A stretch of DNA of 9,071 nt from Gammaproteobacteria bacterium (lineage in GTDB: Bacteria > Pseudomonadota > Gammaproteobacteria > GCA-001735895). How positions within the stretch are numbered: the stretch's first letter is position 1; each line of letters starts with the position of its first letter. Both the position numbers and the translations under genes were made by a program. The stretch covers positions 1 to 9,071 of the forward strand of contig WGBK01000189.1 of the NCBI GenBank assembly GCA_015494335.1, in the 5' to 3' direction. Under the pieces are notes generated by a model. That model was not told the origin of the DNA. It worked only from the letters and a program-made list of their open reading frames with translations, and made no database searches. Positions 1 through 5,640 of the stretch are shown in pieces.

Positions 1-735
1 AAGGGCGAGAAGATCCCGCTCGGGGCGATCGCCGAGATCCGTCGCGAGGTGGAGCCCGGCGTAATCAATCGCGAAGCCCTGAACTACACCCTGGATATCT
101 ACGGGCACCGCGAAAAGGCGGCCATCTCGCATATCATGGCGAATTTCGAGGCCGCCTTTGGCGATGCCCGCCTGCCGGCCGGGGTGAGCATGGAACAGGT
201 TGGCGACGACAAGGAGTTCAAGAAATCCGCTGCGCGCATGATCGGGGCCATCGGCTTTGCCATTGTCCTGATCTTTTTCACGCTGATCACGCTGTTCGAT
301 TCGGTGAAGCTTTCCCTGTTGATCATCCTGTCCATTCCGCTGACGCTGATCGGCGCATCCTGGATCCTGCTGCTGCTCGAATACCATGTATCCATGCCGG
401 CGATGATGGGCTTCATTCTGCTGTCCGGCATCATCGTCAACAATGCCATCCTGCTGATTCATTTTGCCCAGGAAAGAATGACGGCCGGGCTGGCCGCCCG
501 GGAAGCCATGCTCGAGAGCATCCGCATTCGTACCCGCCCGGTGCTGATGACGGCCTTTGCCGTGGCCGCCGGCATGTTGCCGATCGCCCTCGGCTCCGCC
601 ATCGGGCTGGAACGCCTGGCGCCCCTGGGAGCGGTGGCCATCGGCGGCCTGCTGGCAGGCACCTTCCTCACCCTGCTGTTCATCCCGCTGACCTTCATCT
701 GGAGCATGCGAAGCGGGGAAAAGCAGAATCTCTAG
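1..735 (+). CDS. RND family efflux transporter permease, C-terminal part (5' truncated by window)
   Basis: The reading frame is open from base 1, so this is the last 244 residues of a protein that normally has about 1000-1050. RND permeases are inner-membrane proton antiporters that export drugs, metals or other compounds through a periplasmic adaptor and an outer-membrane channel. Visible here are the end of the periplasmic porter domain (residues 1-75 of the fragment) and five hydrophobic segments fitting TM8-TM12 (about 80-98, 104-126, 131-153, 180-200, 206-232). Family-typical runs include GIIVNNAILL after the glycine-rich helix and the RTRPVLMTAFA / GMLPIALG segment before the last helix. 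The short hydrophilic tail ends in KQNL. The substrate cannot be told from this part. The adaptor and the rest of the gene should lie upstream. No terminator is seen after the stop, so transcripts may run into the next operon. Confidence 0.93.
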   Translation, partial: KGEKIPLGAIAEIRREVEPGVINREALNYTLDIYGHREKAAISHIMANFEAAFGDARLPAGVSMEQVGDDKEFKKSAARMIGAIGFAIVLIFFTLITLFDSVKLSLLIILSIPLTLIGASWILLLLEYHVSMPAMMGFILLSGIIVNNAILLIHFAQERMTAGLAAREAMLESIRIRTRPVLMTAFAVAAGMLPIALGSAIGLERLAPLGAVAIGGLLAGTFLTLLFIPLTFIWSMRSGEKQNL

Positions 736-740
736 CCAGA

Positions 741-774
741 ATTTCAGTTTCGTTTAAGTTGCGCTGCGTATGCT
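741..774 (+). promoter_or_regulatory. Candidate promoter with OmpR/PhoP-type direct repeat upstream of the cytochrome operon
   Basis: Two related hexamers, ATTTCA (741-746) and GTTTAA (752-757), form a direct repeat with an 11-bp period. Extended by two bases the halves read TTTCAGTT and TTTAAGTT. OmpR-family regulators such as PhoP and PmrA bind hexamer direct repeats spaced by 5 bp. A -10-like TATGCT lies at 769-774, leaving 11 bp after the second hexamer, close to the 11-12 bp known for PhoP-activated promoters, which lack a good -35. No good -35 is seen here either. The operon encodes its own OmpR-family regulator, so autoregulation is a natural inference. The start of transcription would fall near 781. 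Confidence 0.4.
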
Positions 775-799
775 CCTGTTCCAAGTCAACGACAGGAGC
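772..799 (+). promoter_or_regulatory. Inverted repeat enclosing the ribosome binding site of the b561 gene
   Basis: GCTCCTGT (772-779) and ACAGGAGC (792-799) are perfect 8-bp complements separated by 12 bases, and T780-G791 could add a wobble pair. The right arm contains the AGGAG ribosome binding site (794-798) for the ATG at 806. RNA starting upstream of 772 would therefore bury that site in a stem. There is no T tract, so it is not an intrinsic terminator. It could also be a protein-binding palindrome. Confidence 0.5.
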
Positions 800-805
800 A
801 GAGAA

Positions 806-1405
806 ATGTCCGAACAACCGCCCTCTACCCTTCCGGTGTGGGATCCGCTGCTGCGGATCTTCCACTGGTCGCTGGTGCTGTTCTACCTGATCGCCTATCT
901 CACCGAAGACGACTTCCTGGCCCTCCATGTCTGGGCGGGTTACACCGTGGGGCTGTTGATCGCCTTTCGCCTGCTGTGGGGTTTGGTGGGGACGCGGCAT
1001 GCCCGTTTTTCTTCCTTTGTGACCTCGCCGAAAACCGTCCTCGATTACCTGCGCGGCATGCTGCGCTTTCGGGTTCCGCACTACCTGGGCCACAACCCGG
1101 CAGCAGCGGCGATGGTGGTTGCCCTGCTGCTCAGCCTGGCGGCCGTTGTATTCAGCGGCATGACCATCATTGCCGCCGAGGGGCAGGGTCCACTGGCAGG
1201 CACCTGGGTCGCAGGGCTGGATGCGGGATGGATGGAGGAGATACACGAATTTCTCGCCAACCTGAGCCTGCTGCTGGTGTTCCTGCATGTGGGTGGCGTG
1301 GTGTTCAGCAGCTTTGTGGAAGGCCAGAACCTGCCGCGGGCCATGCTGACGGGAAGAAAGAAATATCGAAACGATTATGTGGATTACACGGGAGATGAAA
1401 AATGA
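806..1405 (+). CDS. Cytochrome b561 family membrane protein (SHP/DHC operon b-type cytochrome)
   Basis: This 199-residue integral membrane protein belongs to the bacterial cytochrome b561 / hydrogenase b-type cytochrome family, about four helices holding two b haems that carry electrons between quinol and periplasmic carriers. The N-terminal stretch PVWDPLLRIFHWSLV is the family signature, with a haem-ligand-type His in FHW. Further His candidates are in LHVWAGY and near the C-terminal end in LLVFLHVGG, followed by the typical cytosolic tail (GQNLPRAMLTGRKKYR). An upstream in-frame ATG at 770 exists, but ATG 806 is preferred because AGGAG lies 7 bases before it and the signature then starts close to the N-terminus. 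The gene overlaps the next by 4 bp (ATGA). In other proteobacteria a dihaem b-type membrane cytochrome is a standard member of SHP operons, so it probably reduces, or is oxidised by, the two cytochromes c that follow. Confidence 0.9.
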   Translation: MSEQPPSTLPVWDPLLRIFHWSLVLFYLIAYLTEDDFLALHVWAGYTVGLLIAFRLLWGLVGTRHARFSSFVTSPKTVLDYLRGMLRFRVPHYLGHNPAAAAMVVALLLSLAAVVFSGMTIIAAEGQGPLAGTWVAGLDAGWMEEIHEFLANLSLLLVFLHVGGVVFSSFVEGQNLPRAMLTGRKKYRNDYVDYTGDEK

Positions 1406-1794
1406 ACAGAGTCGTTATGGTCTTGTTGAGCCTGGGCCTGTGGGCTTCCGCCCAGCCGTCCCTGGCCGATGAAGCAGTGATTTCCAGCCTGATGGAGCGC
1501 TATCGGGCAGCCGGGGCTGACCAGCCGGATGCCGCACGGGGCGAAGCCCTGTGGAAACGGAAACATGGAGAGCGCAGCTGCGAAACCTGCCATGGCAGTG
1601 ACCTGAGGCGCCCGGGCAAGCACGCCCGCACCGGCAAGCGTATCGAAGCCATGGCTCCCAGCGTCAATCCGCAGCGGCTGAGCAAGGCGCGCAAGATCGA
1701 GAAATGGTTCCTGCGCAACTGCAAGTGGACCCTGGGGCGAGAATGCAGCGCCCGGGAGAAGGCCGATATTCTGGCCTGGTTGAAGCAACAGTAA
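1402..1794 (+). CDS. shp: SHP-type monohaem cytochrome c (DUF1924)
   Basis: This 130-residue secreted cytochrome has a signal peptide of about 22 residues (cleavage probably after SLA, before DEAV) and one haem site, CETCH (C60, C63, H64). It resembles the Sphaeroides haem protein family, high-spin c-type proteins that bind O2 and NO and use an Asn as a labile sixth haem ligand next to a disulfide loop. The run RNCKWTLGREC fits: N106 is the ligand candidate, and C107 with C115 is the likely disulfide pair. The order of family features (haem site, RIEAMAPSVNP loop, FLRNC loop, C-terminal DILAWL helix) is complete, so the gene looks intact. It starts in the 4-bp overlap with the b561 gene, and GGAG at 1391-1394 provides a ribosome site. 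A 19-bp gap separates it from the dihaem cytochrome, its expected redox partner. The physiological ligand is not known from sequence. The symbol is informal. Confidence 0.85.
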   Translation: MNRVVMVLLSLGLWASAQPSLADEAVISSLMERYRAAGADQPDAARGEALWKRKHGERSCETCHGSDLRRPGKHARTGKRIEAMAPSVNPQRLSKARKIEKWFLRNCKWTLGRECSAREKADILAWLKQQ

Positions 1795-1813
1795 TCTGAC
1801 AGAGGTGAATGAA

Positions 1814-2410
1814 ATGAACAAAAAGATGATGTGGATGGGGACCCTGATGCTTTCCGCCGTTTTGGGCTTTGGAATCTATGGCATCGGCAACAGCCTGGCT
1901 TCGGGCGGGTACGGCCATGACGACGATGATGGCGAGCGAGGCGAGCATGGCTGGCGAGGCAGGCCGGTACCCTCCGCCATGCTGCGCGAGGAATCGAAGC
2001 TGTACCGGGAAGAATGCGGAAGCTGCCATCTTGCCTATCCGGCCCAGTTGCTGCCGCCGGCCGGATGGCAGAAGGTCATGAGCGGTCTGGACGACCATTT
2101 TGGCGAGAATGCCGAGCTGGATGAAGCCACGCGCAAGCAGATTACCGACTATCTGGTGCAGTTGTCTACGCCTCGCCGAGGCGAATACCGTCAGCTTCTG
2201 CGCAATCTGGATCCGAATCGGGTGCCCATGCGCATCACCGAGATGGCCTATTTCAAACGCAAGCACCGCGAGATTCCGGCTCGATTTATCCGCGACAATG
2301 ATAAAGTACGCTCTCTGAGCCAATGCGATGCCTGCCACCGCGATGCAGACAAGGGGTACTTCGATGAGGATAGTGTCCGTATTCCTGGCGTTGGTCGTTG
2401 GGACGATTAG
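1814..2410 (+). CDS. dhc: Dihaem cytochrome c (DHC family)
   Basis: This 198-residue exported protein has two c-haem sites, CGSCH (C68, C71, H72) and CDACH (C171, C174, H175). The stretch CHLAYPAQLLPPAGWQKVM followed by GLDDHFGENAEL is the DHC family signature. H95 in DDHFG and H151 in KRKHREIP are candidate distal ligands. The N-terminal 30 residues are a signal peptide (cleavage near NSLAS). The mature N-terminus then has an unusual Gly/Asp/His stretch, about residues 31-50. ATG 1814 is preferred over an in-frame GTG at 1805, because AGAGG at 1801-1805 is then correctly spaced. DHC is known to act with SHP as an electron donor or acceptor and is usually encoded beside it, as here. The 3' end overlaps the next gene by 47 bp in another frame. 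A role in periplasmic electron transfer is well supported; the pathway's end acceptor is not. Confidence 0.9.
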   Translation: MNKKMMWMGTLMLSAVLGFGIYGIGNSLASGGYGHDDDDGERGEHGWRGRPVPSAMLREESKLYREECGSCHLAYPAQLLPPAGWQKVMSGLDDHFGENAELDEATRKQITDYLVQLSTPRRGEYRQLLRNLDPNRVPMRITEMAYFKRKHREIPARFIRDNDKVRSLSQCDACHRDADKGYFDEDSVRIPGVGRWDD

Positions 2411-2672
2411 CGCAGGTCTTCTGGCCGATGATGATGACCGGGAGTTGCAGCAGATTCGTCGCTGGGTGATGGAAGGGCGGATCCTGCCGCTGCAACAGAT
2501 TCTCGACCGCTACCCGGCCCGGTTCATCGGCCGGTTGCTTGACTTGGAGGTCGAGCAGGAAGATTCTTCCATCGTCTATGAGCTGGAGTTTCTGCGTCCG
2601 GATGGACGGGTGACGGGATATCGGGTTGATGCCCGCAGCGGCAAGCTTCTGGAACAGGAGGAGCGGGATTGA
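2364..2672 (+). CDS. Small secreted PepSY-domain protein
   Basis: This is a 102-residue protein with a clear signal peptide (hydrophobic residues 4-20, then ADDDD). The mature part is a single PepSY module: a helix with IRRWVMEGRILPLQQIL, then the two-strand pattern VYELEFLRPDGRVTGYRVDA ending in SGKLLEQE. PepSY modules are found in protease inhibitors and in periplasmic proteins encoded beside two-component systems. They may modulate sensors or peptidases, but the activity is not predictable. ATG 2364 is chosen over the upstream ATG at 2328 because only it places the hydrophobic core at the N-terminus and it has AAGGGG just before it. The gene begins inside the dihaem cytochrome gene (47-bp overlap) and shares 4 bp with the response regulator, so translational coupling in one operon is likely. 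A role as periplasmic partner of the kinase encoded downstream is an inference. Confidence 0.82.
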   Translation: MRIVSVFLALVVGTISAGLLADDDDRELQQIRRWVMEGRILPLQQILDRYPARFIGRLLDLEVEQEDSSIVYELEFLRPDGRVTGYRVDARSGKLLEQEERD

Positions 2673-3337
2673 AGTTGCTGTTGATCGAGGATGACAGCGA
2701 ACTGGTCGGGCAGCTGAGGCCATTGCTGCGGGAGGCCGGGTATGCCGTGGAATGGGCCGACAACGGCCTCGATGGAGGCTTTCTGGCCGGTGAAGAGGAT
2801 TTTGACGGTATTGTTCTCGATCTGGGTCTGCCACGGAAATCAGGTCTGGAATTGTTGCGTGAACTGCGCGAAGCGGGCAAGCGCACACCGGTGCTGATCC
2901 TCACTGCCCGGGATTCCTGGCAGGAGCGGGTGGATGGTCTCAAGGCCGGCGCCGATGACTACCTGGGCAAGCCCTTCCACGCCGAGGAACTGCTGGCGCG
3001 GCTGGAAGCGGTGCTGCGCCGCCACCACGGCCAGAGCGGCAATCGTCTTAGATATCGCGGTGTCGAGCTGGATCTGGACCGACAGAGAGCCGTCGATGCC
3101 ACCGGGCGGGAAGTCCGGTTGACCGCGATCGAGTTCCGCCTGTTGCGCTACCTGATGCTGCATCCGGGGCGGGTGTTTTCCAAGACCGTCCTCAGCGAAC
3201 ATATCTACGAGGAGGAGCGCTTGGCCGACAGCAATGTCATCGAGGTCTACATCAATCGCCTGCGCAAGTACTTCGGCAAGGATTTCATTCGCACCCGGCG
3301 GGGCCAGGGCTATTGTCTCGAACGCTCCGATGACTGA
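2669..3337 (+). CDS. OmpR/PhoP-family response regulator
   Basis: This 222-residue DNA-binding response regulator has an N-terminal receiver domain (about 1-117) and a C-terminal winged-helix domain (about 125-217). Receiver landmarks are complete: acidic pair D8/D9, phosphoacceptor D51 in IVLDLGLP, T79 in LILTAR and K101 in LGKPF. The C-terminal domain shows the family pattern LTAIEFRLLRYLMLHPGRV, then the recognition region SNVIEVYINRLRKYF and the wing RTRRGQGYCL. The start is TTG at 2669, supported by a near-perfect AGGAGGAG at 2656-2663 and the 4-bp TTGA overlap with the PepSY gene. It closely resembles PhoP/QseB-type regulators, which bind hexamer direct repeats. The repeat at 741-757 ahead of the operon is a candidate target. 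It overlaps the kinase gene by 8 bp, and the two form a cognate pair. Confidence 0.95.
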   Translation: MKLLLIEDDSELVGQLRPLLREAGYAVEWADNGLDGGFLAGEEDFDGIVLDLGLPRKSGLELLRELREAGKRTPVLILTARDSWQERVDGLKAGADDYLGKPFHAEELLARLEAVLRRHHGQSGNRLRYRGVELDLDRQRAVDATGREVRLTAIEFRLLRYLMLHPGRVFSKTVLSEHIYEEERLADSNVIEVYINRLRKYFGKDFIRTRRGQGYCLERSDD

Positions 3338-4622
3338 GTACTATTCGCTGAAGAAACGGCTCGGTCGCAACCTGCTGGTCTATATGCTGGCGGTGATGAT
3401 CCTGTTGCTGCTGGCCAGCAATTTCGTGATCCGCAGTCTGGTCAACGATTATGTCGCTTCCCGCCTCGAGCATGATGCGGAAACCCTGGTCAGTGCCCTG
3501 CGCCAGGACGATCAGGGTCGCTGGTTTCTTGAGCCCGAGAGGGTGTCCACGGTTTATCAACGGGTACGCTCCGGCCACTATTTTGCCGTCAGGACGCCGG
3601 ACGGATGGCTGCATTCCCGCTCCCTGTTCGACCTGGATCCGAAACGGCTCACGGCCCGGGAGTTGGATCGATTCGAGATGGCCGGTCCGGGTCAGGAGTA
3701 CTGGCTGGTAATTCAGCGGAAGGTGACCAAACAGGGGCAGGGCCTGCAGTTGTGGGTGGCCGAGGATGTTCACGAAGTGCATGACCGGTTGCGCCAGTGG
3801 TTGGTCTATCTCGGGTTGCTGCTGGTCGCGGTCACTCTGGTACTGTTATGGCTGCAGCGGAGCTTGCTGGAACGCAGCTTCGCCGTCTTTGATCGCGTAC
3901 AGCAGGCCCTGCGGCAGCATCGCTACCAGCCGTTGCAACTCGAGTCCATCGACATTCCTCGGGAGATCCGGCCCCTGCTGGACGAGATCGCCCTGTTGCT
4001 GGAACACCTGCGCAAGCGGATTCAGCGAACCCGCAACGCCATCGGCGATCTGGCCCATGAACTGAAACGGCCGTTGCAGGTGCTGGCCCTGTCGCGTCCG
4101 ATGGGGGAGGAGCAGCAGGCAATAAAGCAGATCGAACGGGTGATCGAGCGTGAGCTGAAACGAGCACGGATTTCGGGCCATGAGGCGGTGGGCAGCGCCT
4201 TCGACCCGGAACAGGATATTCCGCTGTTGATCGACCTGTTGAAACGGGTGTACCCGGAAGTGGAGATCCTGGCCGATATCCGGGTCGAGGGCCGCCTGGC
4301 CCTGGACCGGGACGACCTGCTCGAACTGGTGGGCAATCTGCTCGACAATGCCGCCAAGTTTGCCCGTAGCCGGGTGCGTCTGGAGCTGGTCGTGGAAGAC
4401 GGGCAACTCTGTCTGGTGATCGAGGATGACGGGCCGGGCTTGCCGGCGGAACAGGTACAGTTGGTCACGCGCAAGGGAGTACGCCTGGACGAGACCCGGG
4501 AAGGGCATGGCCTTGGCCTGCGCATCTGTAGCGATATTGTCGAAAGCTACGAGGGACGGATTGATTTCGAGACTTCCCGCTGGGGCGGACTGAGGCTGGT
4601 CGTGAGTTTGCCCCTGGGCTAG
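3330..4622 (+). CDS. Membrane sensor histidine kinase (PhoQ/QseC-like)
   Basis: This 430-residue inner-membrane kinase is partner of the preceding regulator. TM1 is at about 14-36, the periplasmic sensor region at 38-155, TM2 at 157-176, followed by a short HAMP-like linker. The dimerisation helix contains H243 in LAHELKRPLQVL. The ATPase domain has N336/N340 in GNLLDNAAKF, D366-x-G-x-G in IEDDGPGLP and GHGLGLRI at 392-399. All kinase residues are present. Position H+4 is Arg247, where HisKA kinases normally have Thr or Asn needed for phosphatase activity; this is unusual. ATG 3330 overlaps the regulator by 8 bp with no clear ribosome site, so coupled translation is likely. A longer frame from 3234 lies inside the regulator and adds no family-like sequence. 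The signal sensed is unknown, perhaps redox state, O2, NO or the PepSY partner (inference). Confidence 0.93.
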   Translation: MTEYYSLKKRLGRNLLVYMLAVMILLLLASNFVIRSLVNDYVASRLEHDAETLVSALRQDDQGRWFLEPERVSTVYQRVRSGHYFAVRTPDGWLHSRSLFDLDPKRLTARELDRFEMAGPGQEYWLVIQRKVTKQGQGLQLWVAEDVHEVHDRLRQWLVYLGLLLVAVTLVLLWLQRSLLERSFAVFDRVQQALRQHRYQPLQLESIDIPREIRPLLDEIALLLEHLRKRIQRTRNAIGDLAHELKRPLQVLALSRPMGEEQQAIKQIERVIERELKRARISGHEAVGSAFDPEQDIPLLIDLLKRVYPEVEILADIRVEGRLALDRDDLLELVGNLLDNAAKFARSRVRLELVVEDGQLCLVIEDDGPGLPAEQVQLVTRKGVRLDETREGHGLGLRICSDIVESYEGRIDFETSRWGGLRLVVSLPLG

Positions 4623-5425
4623 TTGGGGCAGGTTTGCGGCAGTAGCGTCGGCGTGCGTCCCGACAGTCGGTAGGCAACAAGCCCCAACCATTCGTGTACT
4701 GCAGCCTCCAGCTTGCCCAGGTTTTCCAGCAGTTGCGGGCGCGGGTCAAGCAACCGTTCCGGCAGGGAATAGTGGTCCACCGGGTAGGGGATCATCGGCC
4801 AAGCCTGCCGACAGAATACGCCGATCGAGCGTGGCATGTGATAGGCGGAGGTGATCAGAATCCAGCGTTCACCCGGTTTCGGCGCGAGGCGTTGTTTGGC
4901 GTAGCGGGCATTCTCGGCGGTATTACGCGCCTGGTTTTCCATTACTACCCGGTCGCCGATGCCGGCTGCGCGAAACAGCCGCCCGACCTGCGAGGCTTCG
5001 GTGCTGCGGTCGGGATTCAGGCTGGCATTGCCGCCGGTGAACAGCAGTCGTGCCTCGGGATAGCGGCGCGCCAGCTCGACGAAGGCGCCCAGCCGCTCGG
5101 CGGCCTCGTTGACTTCGAGCTGCCTCCAGTAGCGACTGGTCTCCGGCAGTACCGATCCGCCGAGCACGACGATGCCGTCGACCCGTTGCGGGAGCCGTGG
5201 ATTGGCCCGGAAGCGGGATTCGAGGGGGTAGAGCAGGGCATCGCCAACGGGAAACCAGGTCAGCAGCAGTAGTGCCAGCAACAACAGGGACATCAGCTGC
5301 ATTCCACGCCGTCGCCGGCCGGTCAGCAGCAGCAACCAGGCGATCATCTGCAGCAACAGCATCAGGTGGGCTGGCGAGAACAGCAGCCACAGCCACTTGG
5401 ACAGGGTGAAAAAGGCGTCGCTCAT
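4619..5425 (-). CDS. DUF218 membrane protein (ElyC/SanA/YdcF superfamily)
   Basis: This 268-residue protein has two N-terminal hydrophobic segments (about 12-35 and 43-62), which place the large DUF218 domain (about 82-250) outside the inner membrane. Domain landmarks are VDGIVVLGG (82-90), LLFTGGN (127-133), the MENQARNTAENA motif (162-173), LITSAYHMPRS (190-200) and the C-terminal HEWLGLVAYRLSGRT. Length and topology fit ElyC-like proteins, which in Escherichia coli influence peptidoglycan and lipid-carrier metabolism. SanA-like relatives affect envelope barrier function. The catalytic role of the domain is not settled. It is encoded convergent to the kinase: the two stop codons share the tetranucleotide CTAG at 4619-4622. 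It is probably transcribed alone from the promoter at 5462-5490. The ATG at 5425 has only a weak ribosome site (AAGA on the minus strand). Orthology to ElyC itself rather than another DUF218 member is uncertain. Confidence 0.88.
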   Translation of the reverse strand: MSDAFFTLSKWLWLLFSPAHLMLLLQMIAWLLLLTGRRRRGMQLMSLLLLALLLLTWFPVGDALLYPLESRFRANPRLPQRVDGIVVLGGSVLPETSRYWRQLEVNEAAERLGAFVELARRYPEARLLFTGGNASLNPDRSTEASQVGRLFRAAGIGDRVVMENQARNTAENARYAKQRLAPKPGERWILITSAYHMPRSIGVFCRQAWPMIPYPVDHYSLPERLLDPRPQLLENLGKLEAAVHEWLGLVAYRLSGRTPTLLPQTCPN

Positions 5426-5461
5426 GGGATCTTGGCAGGCAAACGGCAGAATCAGACTGCT

Positions 5462-5490
5462 ATTCTGGGTGCCGGTCGTCTCCCTGACAA
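5462..5490 (-). promoter_or_regulatory. Candidate sigma-70 promoter of the DUF218 gene
   Basis: Read on the minus strand, TTGTCA (5490-5485; 5 of 6 matches to TTGACA) is followed after 17 bp by CAGAAT (5467-5462; 4 of 6 to TATAAT). Transcription would start near 5455, giving a leader of about 30 bases before the ATG at 5425. It is a sequence match only. Confidence 0.4.
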
Positions 5491-5525
5491 GTCCGTCCAG
5501 TTCATCACGAATGTGAAATAGTGCG

Positions 5526-5563
5526 CTTAAATGTTTGAATTTCCGGACTATATGATAGTATCA
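5526..5563 (+). promoter_or_regulatory. Weak candidate promoter and small palindrome upstream of the GGDEF-like gene
   Basis: The roughly 215-bp divergent gap 5426-5640 holds no gene I can support. On the plus strand it has a -10-like TATGAT (5551-5556, 5 of 6) with only a poor -35 (TTAAAT at 5527-5532, 18-bp spacer). Overlapping the -10 is the palindrome TGATA-G-TATCA (5553-5563), which could be an operator. The leader would be about 80 bases. Nothing else in the gap stands out. Confidence 0.25.
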
Positions 5564-5640
5564 ATCATTGTGTCCGCAAAATGGAGGCGCGCTTGTCCGC
5601 GCTGTTCCAAGCAACCCGCCCGGCCTAGAGGATCTGGACA

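Noticed and set aside
770..805. Upstream ATG extension of the cytochrome b561 gene
   Set aside because: It lies inside the -10/hairpin region, has no ribosome site and adds residues unlike the family start. ATG 806 has AGGAG at proper distance.
3846..4691. Minus-strand open frame of 281 codons
   Set aside because: It is antisense to the kinase catalytic region and has no domain or start signal.
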